Assembly: GCA_021805865.1 (NCBI GenBank)
Contig: JAJZDX010000014.1
Coordinates: 60,941 to 124,940, forward strand
Length of the DNA stretch: 64,000 nucleotides
From: Pseudomonadota bacterium
GTDB taxonomy: Bacteria; Pseudomonadota; Gammaproteobacteria; Steroidobacterales; Steroidobacteraceae
Reading direction: 5' to 3'
Below, piece by piece: positions 26,805 to 36,491 of this stretch. The translations under genes were made by a program, and so were the position numbers. The notes below the pieces were generated by a model. It was not told the DNA's origin, did not search any database, and saw only the letters and a list, made by a program, of their open reading frames with translations. Each line of letters opens with the position of its first letter. The first letter of the stretch is position 1.

Positions 26805-28946
26805 ATGACCAAGTCCCTGCGCCACCCTCTCGGCTGGCTCGTCATTGCCACGATCCTGATCGCCCTCGCCGCCGCGCTCATCCTGCAGCGCGCTCCCGCC
26901 CGCGCCTCGATCCTGCCTCCGGGGGCGGTCGCCCCGACGGCCAAGCAGCGCGCCATCGCGCGCAAGATCACGCGGATCCTGAAGGAGACCGAGTATCGCC
27001 AGCTGCCGATCGACAGCCACTTCTCGCAGCTCGCGTTCGATCACTACCTGCACTTCCTCGACCCTGATCATGAGTATTTTCTGGCCGGCGACGTGCGCCA
27101 GCTCTCCCAGTACCGCAATTCCTTCGCGAACCTGATCGAAGCCGGCCGGCTCGATCCGGCCTTCCTCATCTTTCAGCGCTTCAAGGAGCGCAACCGCGAG
27201 CGCATGGATTACGCCATCCGGATGCTCGCAAAAGAGCCCGACCTCACCACCAACGCCACGTACGACTTCGACCGCGCACATGCGCCGTGGCCGGCCAACG
27301 AGGCGGCGATGAACGCGCTGTGGAAAAAGCGCGTCACGAACGATGTATTGTCCCTGATGCTCGCCGGCAAGACTTGGCCGCAGGCGGCAAAGATCCTGCG
27401 GGCGCGCTATAAGGCTGTGATCCGGCGTGTCAATCAGATCAGTCCCGAGGACGTGTTCGAGGACGTGATGAACGCCTACGCACGGACCTACGACCCGCAC
27501 AGCACGTATTTCTCGCCCATGAACTCCGAGGAATACAGCATCGAGATGAGCCTCAACTATCAGGGCATCGGTGCCTCGCTGCAGCTCGTCGGCAACTACG
27601 TCACGGTGATGAACATCATCCCGGGAGGACCGGCCGCCGTGGCCGGAACGCTCAAGCCCGATGACCGCATCACGGGCGTGGGTCAGGGCCTGCACGGTCC
27701 GATCACCGACGTAGTCGGCTGGCGGCTCGATGACGTAGTGCAGCTGATCCGCGGCAAGGCCGGCACCACGGTGCGTCTGCAGATTCTGCCCGCGGGGGCA
27801 CATCCCGGCGCGAAAGAGGAACTCCTGACATTCGTCCGCCACAAGATCACACTCAAGGCGCAGGAGGCGCACAGCAAGCTCAAGATCCTCCACCACGACG
27901 GCCGCACCTACCGGATCGGCGTCATCAACGTTCCGAGCTTCTACGAGGACGTCGCGGCGGAAAATGCCGGCGATCCGAACTACCGCAGCACCACCCGCGA
28001 TGTGCTGCGGCTGCTGCGCAAGCTCGAGCAGGAGCACATCAACGGCCTGATCCTCGATCTGCGCGATGACGGCGGCGGGTACCTGCCCGAGGCGCTCGCG
28101 CTGACGGGCCTGTTCATCCAGCACGGCCCCGTGGTGCAGCTGCGCGACCGCACCGGCAGGATCGAGGTGCTCGACGATCCGGAGAAAGTTCCGGCCTACA
28201 CCGGCCCGCTCGCGGTGCTCGTCAACCGCTACAGCGCCTCGGCCTCCGAGATCTTCGCCGGCGCCATCCAGGATTATCACCGCGGCCTCATCATCGGCCA
28301 GAACACCTTCGGCAAGGGCACGGTGCAGAACCTCATCCCGCTCGACAGCTGGAGCCGCAAGCCGGTCGAGGGGCAGCTGACGGTCACCATCGGCAAGTTC
28401 TACCGCATCACGGGTCAGAGCACGCAGCATCGCGGGGTGATCCCGAACGTAGTGCTACCCTCGCCCATCAACCCGAAGCAGGTCGGCGAGGCAGACCTGT
28501 GGCGATCCCTGCCGTACGACCGCATCGGCGGGGTGCCCTTCCAGCTCTCCACGAGCTACTCGGCGCCGGTGCCCTCGATCGCGCAGCTCGATGCCGAGGA
28601 GGCGACCCGGGCCCAGCGCGATCCGAACTACCAGTGGCTGGCCACGGACATCAAGGATATCGATGCGATGGAGGCGCAGCAGACGGTCTCCCTCAACCTC
28701 GCCAAGCGGCGCGCCGAGCGCGCCCGCGACAACCACGAGTTGCTCGCACTCGACAACAGGCGGCGGGCGGCGCTCGGCTTGCCGCCGCTCAAGAGCGCGA
28801 AGGAGATCGGCGGCAAGCAGGACAAGATTCCCGACGTGGTCCTCGATCAGGCCGCAGACATCATGGTCGATATGATTCGTCTCGATCACGGGCGCCTGCC
28901 GCCCGAGCAGACTGCGCAGACTGCCGCTGCGACCGGACGGAGTTAG
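26805..28946 (+). CDS. prc: Tail-specific protease (Prc/Tsp), carboxy-terminal processing peptidase
   Basis: Prc is a periplasmic serine protease that recognises C-terminal tails and degrades or trims envelope proteins. I start at the ATG at 26805, where MTKSLRHPLGWLVIATILIA forms a signal anchor, giving 713 residues. The N-terminal helical domain has DHYLHFLDPDHEYFLAGDV and DPHSTYFSPMNSEEY. A PDZ domain sits at about 260-350. The S41 domain has DLRDDGGGYLPEALALTG, the nucleophile in RYSASASEIFAGAIQDYHRG near residue 480, and the catalytic Lys in GQNTFGKGTVQNL near 503. The C-terminal DUF3340 region is rich in Asn, Gln and Arg. No NlpI adaptor gene is adjacent. Confidence 0.95.
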   Translation: MTKSLRHPLGWLVIATILIALAAALILQRAPARASILPPGAVAPTAKQRAIARKITRILKETEYRQLPIDSHFSQLAFDHYLHFLDPDHEYFLAGDVRQLSQYRNSFANLIEAGRLDPAFLIFQRFKERNRERMDYAIRMLAKEPDLTTNATYDFDRAHAPWPANEAAMNALWKKRVTNDVLSLMLAGKTWPQAAKILRARYKAVIRRVNQISPEDVFEDVMNAYARTYDPHSTYFSPMNSEEYSIEMSLNYQGIGASLQLVGNYVTVMNIIPGGPAAVAGTLKPDDRITGVGQGLHGPITDVVGWRLDDVVQLIRGKAGTTVRLQILPAGAHPGAKEELLTFVRHKITLKAQEAHSKLKILHHDGRTYRIGVINVPSFYEDVAAENAGDPNYRSTTRDVLRLLRKLEQEHINGLILDLRDDGGGYLPEALALTGLFIQHGPVVQLRDRTGRIEVLDDPEKVPAYTGPLAVLVNRYSASASEIFAGAIQDYHRGLIIGQNTFGKGTVQNLIPLDSWSRKPVEGQLTVTIGKFYRITGQSTQHRGVIPNVVLPSPINPKQVGEADLWRSLPYDRIGGVPFQLSTSYSAPVPSIAQLDAEEATRAQRDPNYQWLATDIKDIDAMEAQQTVSLNLAKRRAERARDNHELLALDNRRRAALGLPPLKSAKEIGGKQDKIPDVVLDQAADIMVDMIRLDHGRLPPEQTAQTAAATGRS

Positions 28947-28988
28947 AGCCACCGCGAGGGCACGGCGCCGCCGGGCGGGAAGCCTCCT

Positions 28989-30041
28989 TCAACGCAGCAG
29001 GATGCCGTGGATGTCCCACGTGTTCTCGGCCAGCACGTTGGGAACACCCGCCATGGGCCCTGCCCCGGTGACGGCGGCATCGGTGTCCGAGGCGAGAAAC
29101 TCGGCCATGGGAATGGCGTCTTCCCCCGCATCGCGGTACCGCGCCAGCGGCCGCAACCGCTCGGTGCGCTGCTTGATCTCCCGGCTCAGGCTCGCATGCG
29201 GCCGCAAGCGCGCCTCCGCCCGCTCGATCTGGCTCATCAGCGCCTCGCACTCGCCCCGAGAGCCATAGGCATCGATCACCTCACGGTGCGAAGCCGCCTC
29301 GCGGGCCCGCATGACGAGCAGCGGCATTGCAGCGAGCTTCAGGCACAGCACTTCCGCATAAGCGATGACCGCGAGGTTGATGGCCCGGCGCCCCTCGAGG
29401 GACAGGCCCGGGAACTCCGGCACGGGCTCAGCCGCGACGTCCGAGAGCGCCTGAGCAGCGGCTCCGAGGGAAACCTCAGCGGCGTCCGCGCCCGCGCGGG
29501 CATGTGCGATCGGCTGCTCGAGCGCGCGACGCTTGAAGAATTGCCAGATGCGGTGCAGCCGAGCGTGCCGCCGCTCGAGCTCGAGCAGGCGCTCGCGCTC
29601 GTGATCAGCCAGCTGCCGCGCCATGCGCAGCTGGTGCTCGGCGGCCTGCCTCTTGGCGAACTGGCGCCGGTTGTGCTCCGCCAGGTGCTGGCGCCGCTCG
29701 CGCTCGTCCTGCTGGGTGGTAAGCTCGGCGCAGAAGCGTCCGAGGTGCTCGTGACCGCACTGCCACAGGCGCCGAAGCTGATAGAACACCAGCGCAGGAT
29801 AGGCGGTCTCGCCGAGGCCCAGACGGCTCTCCAGAGTGGCGAGAACATCCTGCACCCGCCGTGTCACGCCTTCCTGCTGCTTGATGCGGTCCTTGAGCCG
29901 ATCAATTTCTTCGCGCAGGTCGCCGTAGGCCTTCTTGAGCTCCGCCCGATTGCGGAAAAGCGCGAGGACCCGATGGTCTTCGGGTGCGGACTCGCGTCCG
30001 AGGGTGAGCTTGAGAAAGCCGAGCTGTCGAAATGCCTTCAT
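28989..30041 (-). CDS. Coiled-coil protein of unknown function
   Basis: I do not recognise this 350-residue protein. It begins MKAFRQLGFLKLTLGRESAP. Residues about 30-80 and 105-165 are strongly charged and heptad-like (for example LREEIDRLKDRIKQQEG and RQAAEHQLRMARQLADHERE), predicting two coiled coils. The middle (about 200-250) is more hydrophobic (INLAVIAYAEVLCLKLAAMP), possibly a helical bundle or membrane-associated segment. The end reads VPNVLAENTWDIHGILLR. No signal peptide is seen. It is convergent with prc and follows the DUF1249 gene on the same strand by 32 bases, so the two are probably one transcript. Confidence 0.7.
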   Translation of the reverse strand: MKAFRQLGFLKLTLGRESAPEDHRVLALFRNRAELKKAYGDLREEIDRLKDRIKQQEGVTRRVQDVLATLESRLGLGETAYPALVFYQLRRLWQCGHEHLGRFCAELTTQQDERERRQHLAEHNRRQFAKRQAAEHQLRMARQLADHERERLLELERRHARLHRIWQFFKRRALEQPIAHARAGADAAEVSLGAAAQALSDVAAEPVPEFPGLSLEGRRAINLAVIAYAEVLCLKLAAMPLLVMRAREAASHREVIDAYGSRGECEALMSQIERAEARLRPHASLSREIKQRTERLRPLARYRDAGEDAIPMAEFLASDTDAAVTGAGPMAGVPNVLAENTWDIHGILLR

Positions 30042-30073
30042 GAGGGGTGCGGCAGGCGCCGCCCCGCATCACA

Positions 30074-30535
30074 TCAGGCGGTCGCCGAAAAGCGGTGCCC
30101 CCGCTCCGCGCAATACTCCAGCCATTTGTTTAGCATCATATTGCGGGCCCAACGCTGATCGAGTTCACGCTCTGCGACACCCGCTCCCGCCCGGGAGACG
30201 CCCTGGCCCCGGCTGGCCGCCCAGTCCCCGGCCTCGACCAGGCGGGCGTCGTGATAAATCCGCAGGTGCATATCCGGACAGTGCACCGGACCGGCCTCCG
30301 AGGGGATGAGGTAAGTCAGCTCGACGAGGCTGGTGTAAGGCGAACGTTCCGTGACGATGAGCAGCAGGTCGCAATCACCCTCGACACGCGAGTGGTGCTT
30401 GCCGCAGAGACGCTCGAGATCTCCCGCCAGCCGGGCCAGGCGGATGAAATTGCTCTCGTACAGTCCCATGAGCGCCACGAAGCTGCGCGGCCGCGCACGC
30501 CAGGAAACCGTGGTCAGTGTGTCATTGAGCATCAT
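30074..30535 (-). CDS. DUF1249 family protein (YqiB-like)
   Basis: This is a conserved cytosolic protein of unknown function, 153 residues from the ATG at 30535 (MMLNDTLTTVSWRARPRSFV). It has the family features LYESNFIRLARLAGDL, the beta-rich middle LLIVTERSPYTSLVELTYLI with CPDMHLRIYHDARLVEA, and the closing MMLNKWLEYCAERGHRF. In E. coli yqiB sits beside cpdA and nudF; here it stands before a coiled-coil gene and after ppsR. The frame remains open far upstream to 30937 as a shadow of ppsR, so the start is set by homology. Confidence 0.88.
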   Translation of the reverse strand: MMLNDTLTTVSWRARPRSFVALMGLYESNFIRLARLAGDLERLCGKHHSRVEGDCDLLLIVTERSPYTSLVELTYLIPSEAGPVHCPDMHLRIYHDARLVEAGDWAASRGQGVSRAGAGVAERELDQRWARNMMLNKWLEYCAERGHRFSATA

Positions 30536-30620
30536 CTCGACTATAACCGAGGGCGGTGACAGTGCAAGCCGCCGTGGCGGGGGTTTTGCGCTTGCAAATT
30601 TCGTGCAAAGCAGCTTTGCG

Positions 30621-31442
30621 TCACGGACGCAGCCGCCGCTCGATGTCCGTGGTGTTGAGAATGCGGCTGGCGATCTCCTCGATGGAGCATTCCGTGGTAT
30701 CGAGCAAGGGAACGCCGTGGCGGGCGAACAAAGCCTCGGCGGCCCGCAGCTCGTAGCGCACCTGCTGCGGTGAGGCGTACCGGCTCTGCGGCCGGCGCTC
30801 GTTGCGGATCTGCTGCAGCCGCTCGGGCTTGATGGTGAGTGCGTAGAGCTTGCCTCGATACGGCTCGAGACGCTGCGGCAGACGGCCGGATTCGAGGTCT
30901 TCCTCGGTGAGCGGGTAGTTGGCCGCGAATACCCCATATTGAAGCGCCATGTACAGACAGGTCGGGGTCTTGCCGGAGCGGGACACGCCGATCAGGATGA
31001 CATCCGCATGCTCGTAATCGCCGCCCGTGCCGTCGTCATTGGCGAGCGCGAAGTTGGTGGCGTTGATGCGGGCGGTGTAGACCGCAAGGTCGGCGATCCC
31101 GTGCGCCCGGCCGGTGCGGTGGGTCGAGCGGGTGTCGAGCTCCCGCTCCAGAGGGCCGACGAAGGCGGCGAAGAAATCCAGGCACAGGCCGTTCGAGCGC
31201 TGTACCACCTTGCGCAGCTCATCCTGCACCATGGTGCTGAAGACGATCGGGCGCATGCCGTCCTCGAGCGCCGCGCGATCGATGCGCCGCGCAGCCTCCT
31301 CGGCCTTGTCAAGGCTCGACACAAATGGCAAAGTGATCGAGCGATACGCGAGACCCTCGAACTGGGTCATGAGGCTGTGACCCAGCGTTTCCGCGGTCAC
31401 TCCCGTCTGGTCCGAAACGAAAAACACGGTTCGTCGGGTCAC
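30621..31442 (-). CDS. ppsR: Phosphoenolpyruvate synthetase regulatory protein (bifunctional kinase/pyrophosphorylase)
   Basis: PpsR (DUF299 family) inactivates PEP synthase by ADP-dependent phosphorylation of an active-site Thr and reactivates it by Pi-dependent dephosphorylation. It has 273 residues, full length. It begins [20 protein letters not shown], and the nucleotide-binding P-loop is [20 protein letters not shown] near residue 151. [15 protein letters not shown] and the C-terminal region with [14 protein letters not shown] complete the family pattern. It is divergent from its target ppsA, with 77 bases between the genes, the same arrangement as in E. coli. Confidence 0.96.
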   Translation of the reverse strand: MTRRTVFFVSDQTGVTAETLGHSLMTQFEGLAYRSITLPFVSSLDKAEEAARRIDRAALEDGMRPIVFSTMVQDELRKVVQRSNGLCLDFFAAFVGPLERELDTRSTHRTGRAHGIADLAVYTARINATNFALANDDGTGGDYEHADVILIGVSRSGKTPTCLYMALQYGVFAANYPLTEEDLESGRLPQRLEPYRGKLYALTIKPERLQQIRNERRPQSRYASPQQVRYELRAAEALFARHGVPLLDTTECSIEEIASRILNTTDIERRLRP

Positions 31443-31519
31443 GGCGCGAGACTCGGCTGCGATTTCCGGGGAGCCTCAAGTGTTCCACCGCGCGCGGCGC
31501 GGAGCAAGCGTCAAACGAG

Positions 31520-33901
31520 GTGACCTTGGACGCATACGTCATTCCCTTCGAGCGGCTTGGAATGGGCGACATCGAGACCGTGGGCGGCAAGAACGCCTCC
31601 CTCGGAGAGATGATCGGCTCGCTCACCCAGCTCGGCGTGCGCGTGCCCGGCGGCTTCGCCACCACTGCGCGCGCTTTCCGCGAGTTCCTCTCGCAGGACG
31701 GACTCGATGCGCGCATCCGCGCCGAGCTCGCCGCACTCGACGTGGACGATGTGGCGCGCCTGGCGGTCTCGGGCGCTCGCATCCGTCAGTGGATATTATC
31801 GACCCCGTTCCCGGCCGCCCTCCAACAGGCGGTCCGCAATGAGCTCGCACGCATGAGCGCGGGTGCAGAGATCGCCGTGGCGGTGCGCTCCTCGGCCACG
31901 GCCGAGGACCTGCCGGAAGCCTCCTTCGCGGGCCAGCAGGAGACATTTCTCAATGTTCGCGGCGAGGCGCAGGTGCTCAAGGCGATGCACGAGGTATTCG
32001 CCTCACTGTTCAACGACCGGGCCATCGCCTACCGCGTTCACCAGGGATTCGGTCACGACGCCGTGGCGCTTTCGGCCGGCGTGCAGCACATGGTCCGCAG
32101 CGATCTCGGCGCGAGCGGTGTCATGTTCACGCTCGACACCGATTCGGGCTTCCGGGACGTGGTGTTCATCACCGCCTCCTACGGCCTTGGCGAGACCGTC
32201 GTACAGGGGGCGGTGAATCCCGACGAGTTCTATCTGTACAAGCCGGCCGTGCGCGCCGGCAGGCCCGCGGTGCTGCGTCGCAACCTCGGGGCCAAGGCGA
32301 TCAAGATGGTGTATGCGCCGCCTGAGTCGGGCGAGCGGGTGCGCACGGTGCAGGTGCCGCAGACCGAGCAGCTGCGCTTCTGCCTGACCGATGCCGACCT
32401 CGCCCTGCTCGCGCGCCAGGCGCTCGCCATCGAGGAGCACTACGGCAAGCCCATGGACATCGAATGGGGCAAGGACGGGGAGAGCGGGCAGCTGTTCATC
32501 CTGCAGGCGCGTCCGGAGACGGTACAGAGCCGCGCCGGACGCACCATCCAGCGCTTCTCGCTGCATTCGCGCGGCCGGGTGCTCGCCACCGGCCGCAGCA
32601 TCGGCCAGCGCATCGGCGCGGGCCCGGCGCGCATCGTGCGCGACGTGCAGGAAATGGCCCGCGTACAGGCGGGTGATGTGCTGGTGGCCGACATGACCGA
32701 TCCCGATTGGGAGCCGGTCATGAAGCGGGCCTCTGCCATCGTGACCAACCGCGGCGGGCGTACCTGCCACGCGGCCATCATCGCCCGCGAGCTCGGCATT
32801 CCGGCGGTGGTCGGCTGCGCGGATGCGACCCGGCGCATCGATGAAGGCCAGCCGGTCACCGTCTCCTGCGCCGAGGGTGACACGGGGTACGTGTACGAGG
32901 GGCTGCTGGAATTCGAGCGCTCGACCGTCGAGCTCGACTCCCTGCCGAAGATCCCCGTGAAGATCATGATGAACGTCGGCAATCCCGACCGCGCGTTCGA
33001 CTTCGCGGGCATTCCCAACCGCGGCGTGGGCCTTGCGCGCCTGGAGTTCATCATCAACCGCATGATCGGCGTGCATCCGCGGGCGCTGCTCGAGTACGGG
33101 CGCCTGGATGATGCCATCAAGGAGCAGATCCGCTCGCAGATGGCGGGCTATGATGATCCGGTCGGCTTTTTCATCGAGAAGCTCTCCGAGGGCATCGCGC
33201 AGATCGCCGCGGCCTTCGCCCCGGAGCCGGTGATCGTGCGCCTTTCGGACTTCAAATCCAACGAGTACGCCAACCTCATCGGCGGCAACCGTTACGAGCC
33301 GCACGAGGAGAATCCGATGCTCGGCTTCCGCGGCGCCTCGCGCTACGTGGACGAGAGCTTCCGGCCGTGCTTCGAGCTGGAATGCCAGGCCATCAAGCGC
33401 GTGCGCGAGCAGATGGGGCTCGGGAACGTCCAGGTCATGGTGCCTTTCGTGCGCAGCGTCAAGGAAGCGCAGCTCGTGACCGAGCTGCTTGCCGCGAACG
33501 GCCTGCAGCGCGGCGAGCACGGCCTGAAGGTCATCATGATGTGCGAGCTGCCGACCAACGCGCTGCTCGCCGAGCAGTACCTGGAGCACTTCGACGGCAT
33601 GTCGATCGGCTCGAACGACCTGACCCAGCTCACGCTCGGCCTGGATCGCGATTCAGCCATCGTCGCCAAGCACTTCGATGAGCGCGATGAGGCGGTCCGG
33701 CGCCTGATCGGCATGGCGATCAGCGCCTGCCGAGCCAAGGGGAAGTACGTCGGCATCTGCGGCCAAGGTCCCTCGGATCATCCGGACCTCGCGCGCTGGC
33801 TGCTCGAGCAGGGCATCGAGAGCATCTCCCTCAACCCCGACACCGTAGTCGAGACCTGGCTGTTCCTGGCGGGGTCACCGCCACAGAAGAGGGATCTCTG
33901 A
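31520..33901 (+). CDS. ppsA: Phosphoenolpyruvate synthase
   Basis: PpsA makes PEP from pyruvate and ATP (releasing AMP and Pi), the entry to gluconeogenesis. It has 793 residues, near the usual length. The N-terminal ATP-grasp domain has [20 protein letters not shown] and [20 protein letters not shown]. The swivelling domain has the phospho-His in [20 protein letters not shown] near residue 417, next to the Thr that PpsR modifies. The C-terminal PEP/pyruvate barrel has [16 protein letters not shown] and [11 protein letters not shown] near 747. The start is GTG at 31520, or TTG at 31526, which has a better-placed GAGG. It is divergent from ppsR. Confidence 0.97.
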   Translation: MTLDAYVIPFERLGMGDIETVGGKNASLGEMIGSLTQLGVRVPGGFATTARAFREFLSQDGLDARIRAELAALDVDDVARLAVSGARIRQWILSTPFPAALQQAVRNELARMSAGAEIAVAVRSSATAEDLPEASFAGQQETFLNVRGEAQVLKAMHEVFASLFNDRAIAYRVHQGFGHDAVALSAGVQHMVRSDLGASGVMFTLDTDSGFRDVVFITASYGLGETVVQGAVNPDEFYLYKPAVRAGRPAVLRRNLGAKAIKMVYAPPESGERVRTVQVPQTEQLRFCLTDADLALLARQALAIEEHYGKPMDIEWGKDGESGQLFILQARPETVQSRAGRTIQRFSLHSRGRVLATGRSIGQRIGAGPARIVRDVQEMARVQAGDVLVADMTDPDWEPVMKRASAIVTNRGGRTCHAAIIARELGIPAVVGCADATRRIDEGQPVTVSCAEGDTGYVYEGLLEFERSTVELDSLPKIPVKIMMNVGNPDRAFDFAGIPNRGVGLARLEFIINRMIGVHPRALLEYGRLDDAIKEQIRSQMAGYDDPVGFFIEKLSEGIAQIAAAFAPEPVIVRLSDFKSNEYANLIGGNRYEPHEENPMLGFRGASRYVDESFRPCFELECQAIKRVREQMGLGNVQVMVPFVRSVKEAQLVTELLAANGLQRGEHGLKVIMMCELPTNALLAEQYLEHFDGMSIGSNDLTQLTLGLDRDSAIVAKHFDERDEAVRRLIGMAISACRAKGKYVGICGQGPSDHPDLARWLLEQGIESISLNPDTVVETWLFLAGSPPQKRDL

Positions 33902-33960
33902 GCCGATCCAGGGGTCGAGAGCTGCCTACTCCCGGCGGGGCCATCCCGCGCGCGAGGGGC

Positions 33961-34515
33961 TCAGCCCCGGTAGGCCGGCAGGAACAGTCTCTCGCGGTAG
34001 TACCTGAGCTCCCCGATCGACTCGCGGATGTCCGAGAGCGCCAGATGCGCATCCTGCTTCGCGAACCCCTCCGCCACCACCGGCGCCCAACGGCGCGCCA
34101 GCTCCTTCAGCGTGCTCACGTCGAGGTTGCGATAGTGGAAGAAGTGCTCGAGCCGCGGCATGTGGCGAGCGAGGAACCGCCGGTCCTGGCAGATGCTGTT
34201 GCCGCACATGGGCGAGGCCCCCGGAGCCACCAGCCTCGAGAGGAACTCCAGCGTACGCGTCTCGGCTTCCATCGCGTCAATCGCGCTCGCTCGCACCCGC
34301 GCCACGAGGCCCGATCCGCCATGCTGCTTCTGGTTCCACTCGTCCATGCCCGCCAGAGTCTGCTCGCTCTGATGAATGGCCAGCGCCGGCCCCTCGGCAA
34401 GGACATTGAGCTCCTTGTCCGTGACGATGGTGGCGATCTCGATGATGACGTCCGTATCGGGCTTCAGGCCCGTCATCTCGAGGTCGATCCAGATAAGATG
34501 CTCGGCGCTCGGCAT
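33961..34515 (-). CDS. orn: Oligoribonuclease
   Basis: Orn is the DEDD 3'-5' exonuclease that degrades di- and other very short RNAs, including pGpG from cyclic-di-GMP breakdown. I start at the ATG at 34515 ([20 protein letters not shown]), with GGGGAG just upstream, for 184 residues (E. coli 181). The Asp/Glu pair is in WIDLEMTGL at residues 12 and 14. [18 protein letters not shown] supplies the second motif and [15 protein letters not shown] the third with its His and Asp. The upstream 21 codons of the open frame are not family-like and overlap rsgA. Orn and rsgA are divergent, as in E. coli. Confidence 0.97.
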   Translation of the reverse strand: MPSAEHLIWIDLEMTGLKPDTDVIIEIATIVTDKELNVLAEGPALAIHQSEQTLAGMDEWNQKQHGGSGLVARVRASAIDAMEAETRTLEFLSRLVAPGASPMCGNSICQDRRFLARHMPRLEHFFHYRNLDVSTLKELARRWAPVVAEGFAKQDAHLALSDIRESIGELRYYRERLFLPAYRG

Positions 34516-34551
34516 GCTCGCTCCCCGGCAGGCCCGGCGGGCCCGATCTGC

Positions 34552-34557
34552 AATAAT
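34552..34557 (+). promoter_or_regulatory. Candidate -10 element directly before rsgA (leaderless start)
   Basis: AATAAT ends eight bases before the rsgA GTG and no Shine-Dalgarno is visible. It also overlaps the orn coding frame's upstream extension. The transcript may begin at or next to the start codon. Confidence 0.3.
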
Positions 34558-34565
34558 CGCGGCCC

Positions 34566-35483
34566 GTGAGTGTAGCAACGTTCGAAGCCCGGGTGATCGC
34601 CGCCTTTGGCCGGCACCTGCTGGTGCGCGACGAGCGCGGACAGGAATTCAAGGCACGCCCCTTCGGACGAGGCCTCACCATCGTCTGCGGCGATGGGGTG
34701 CGCTGCCGCCACGACGAGCATCATGCCGAAGTCCACGTGCTCGAGGTGTTGCCGCGGCGCACGGCGCTTTATCGTTCCAACGTGCGCGGCGGCTCGGAGC
34801 CGGTTTTTGCCAATCTCACCCGCCTGCTGGTGATCATCGCCCCGGTGCCGCAGCCCGACCTGTTCATCGTGGATCGCTATCTGGCCGCCGCCGAATCGGC
34901 CGGCATCACCGCCTCCCTCGTGCTCAACAAAGCCGATCTCGGGATCGATGCGGCGTTGCAAGACCAGTTGCAGGCGTACGAGGCGGCCGGTTACGCCTGG
35001 ATCGCGACGTCGACATCGGCCGGCGAAGGCATGCAGGCGCTGCGCCACGCTTGCGCTGCCGATGTCACGGCGCTCGTCGGGCAATCGGGCGTCGGCAAAT
35101 CATCTCTGGCTCGCCACCTCCTCCCGGATGCCGACATCGCGGTCGGCGGCCTGATGCGCGCGGCCGAAGGCCGTCATACGACCACCGCCTCACGCTTGTT
35201 CGATCTGCCCGGGGGGGGGCAGCTGATGGACTCCCCGGGCGTGAGGGATTTCGCTCCCGCGATCGAGCGTCTCGAACCCCGCCACCTGGGCTTCGTCGAA
35301 GTGGCGCGCCTTGCCGGCGGCTGCCGCTTTCTCGACTGTCGGCACTTGCGGGAGCCGGACTGCGCGGTGCGAGCGGCCGTCGCTGCCGGCACGATCCATC
35401 CGCGGCGGTACGAGAGCTACCGGCGGCTGCGCCGGCTGCGCGAGACGCTGCTCGATGCGCAGGGCCCGAAGGCGCGGCGGTAG
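34566..35483 (+). CDS. rsgA: Ribosome small-subunit biogenesis GTPase RsgA
   Basis: RsgA is a circularly permuted GTPase that acts in late 30S maturation and release of RbfA. It has 305 residues from a GTG ([20 protein letters not shown]), somewhat shorter than E. coli RsgA (350), mainly at the N-terminus. An OB fold covers about 1-70. The permuted motif order is visible: NKAD near 120, SATS-like [10 protein letters not shown]-loop [15 protein letters not shown] near 172, and DSPG near 222. The C-terminal zinc site [14 protein letters not shown] lies near 255-268. It is divergent from orn and convergent with recR (20 bases). Confidence 0.96.
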   Translation: MSVATFEARVIAAFGRHLLVRDERGQEFKARPFGRGLTIVCGDGVRCRHDEHHAEVHVLEVLPRRTALYRSNVRGGSEPVFANLTRLLVIIAPVPQPDLFIVDRYLAAAESAGITASLVLNKADLGIDAALQDQLQAYEAAGYAWIATSTSAGEGMQALRHACAADVTALVGQSGVGKSSLARHLLPDADIAVGGLMRAAEGRHTTTASRLFDLPGGGQLMDSPGVRDFAPAIERLEPRHLGFVEVARLAGGCRFLDCRHLREPDCAVRAAVAAGTIHPRRYESYRRLRRLRETLLDAQGPKARR

Positions 35484-35503
35484 AGTCCCGCAGGCAACGC
35501 CGC

Positions 35504-36100
35504 TCAGAGCGCCTGCCGGCCGGCGAGTGCACGCGCCAAAGTGCCGCCGTCGACGTACTCGATCTCGCCTCCGATGGGCACCCCATGCGCGATGCGACTG
35601 GCGGGGATGCCGCGCCGGGCCGCGATCTCCGCCAGAAAGTGCGCCGTCGCCTCGCCCTCCACCGTGGGATTGGTGGCGAGAATCAGCTCGCGCACGAGGC
35701 CTTCATCGAGAATCGCATCGAGCTCGCGCATGCCGAGCTGCTCCGGCCCGACCCCGTCGAGGGGCGAGAGATGGCCCATCAGCACAAAGTAGCGGCCGCG
35801 ATAGCTGCCCGACTGCTCGACGGCCACGACGTCCGCGGGAGATTCAACCACGCAAAGAAGCACCGTCTCGCGCTGCGGCGATGCGCAGATCGAACATAAC
35901 TCCTCCTCGGCGAGCATGCGGCAGCGCTGGCAGCGTCGCACCGAGGCGAGCGCCGCCTCGAGCGCCTGCAAGAGCGACTGGGCGGCGGGGCGGCCGTCCT
36001 GCAGCAGATGAAACGCCATGCGCTGGGCGCTCTTCGGACCGATCCCGGGCAGCGCCCGCAGCGCGTCGATCAGCTGCGCGAGACGAGGAGAGAATTTCAT
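35504..36100 (-). CDS. recR: Recombination protein RecR
   Basis: RecR works with RecO and RecF to load RecA on gapped DNA. It has 198 residues, the usual length. It begins [20 protein letters not shown], with the helix-hairpin-helix [15 protein letters not shown]. The four-Cys zinc finger follows ([16 protein letters not shown] with its first Cys near residue 57). The Toprim domain has [37 protein letters not shown] and [17 protein letters not shown]. It follows ybaB by one base and closes the conserved cluster dnaX-ybaB-recR. Confidence 0.98.
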   Translation of the reverse strand: MKFSPRLAQLIDALRALPGIGPKSAQRMAFHLLQDGRPAAQSLLQALEAALASVRRCQRCRMLAEEELCSICASPQRETVLLCVVESPADVVAVEQSGSYRGRYFVLMGHLSPLDGVGPEQLGMRELDAILDEGLVRELILATNPTVEGEATAHFLAEIAARRGIPASRIAHGVPIGGEIEYVDGGTLARALAGRQAL

Positions 36101-36101
36101 C

Positions 36102-36425
36102 CTAGAACGGCAGCTTCATCCCCGGCGGCAGCTGCAGCCCCGCGGTCATGGAGGCCATCTTCTCCTGCACCATCGCCTCCACCTTGTGCACCGCATCGTT
36201 CACGGCCGCTGCGATCAGGTCCTCGAGCATCTCGCGATCCTCGCCGATGACGGCGGGCTCGATCTGCACGCGCCGGACCTCGTGCCGGCCGCTCATGGTC
36301 ACCTTGACCATGCCGCCGCCGGCCTCGCCGATGACTTCCAGGCTCGCGATCTGCTCCTGCATCTTCTGCATGTTGGCCTGCATCGCCTGGGCCTGTTTCA
36401 TGAGCTGGTTGATGTTGCCTCGCAT
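36102..36425 (-). CDS. ybaB: YbaB/EbfC nucleoid-associated protein
   Basis: This is a small dimeric DNA-binding protein of the YbaB/EbfC family, found between dnaX and recR in most bacteria. I start at the ATG at 36425 ([20 protein letters not shown]), with GAGGAG seven bases upstream, for 107 residues. The first 35 residues form a long Met/Gln-rich helix. The beta-sheet core ([20 protein letters not shown]) and the C-terminal helix through [20 protein letters not shown] form the tweezer-shaped dimer. The open frame extends eight codons upstream, but the Shine-Dalgarno favours 36425. Confidence 0.96.
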   Translation of the reverse strand: MRGNINQLMKQAQAMQANMQKMQEQIASLEVIGEAGGGMVKVTMSGRHEVRRVQIEPAVIGEDREMLEDLIAAAVNDAVHKVEAMVQEKMASMTAGLQLPPGMKLPF

Positions 36426-36491
36426 GGGCTCGCTCCTCGATGGTCTCAATGGAATAAGCCGGGCGCCCGGCGCCCGTGCGTGATCGCCGGC

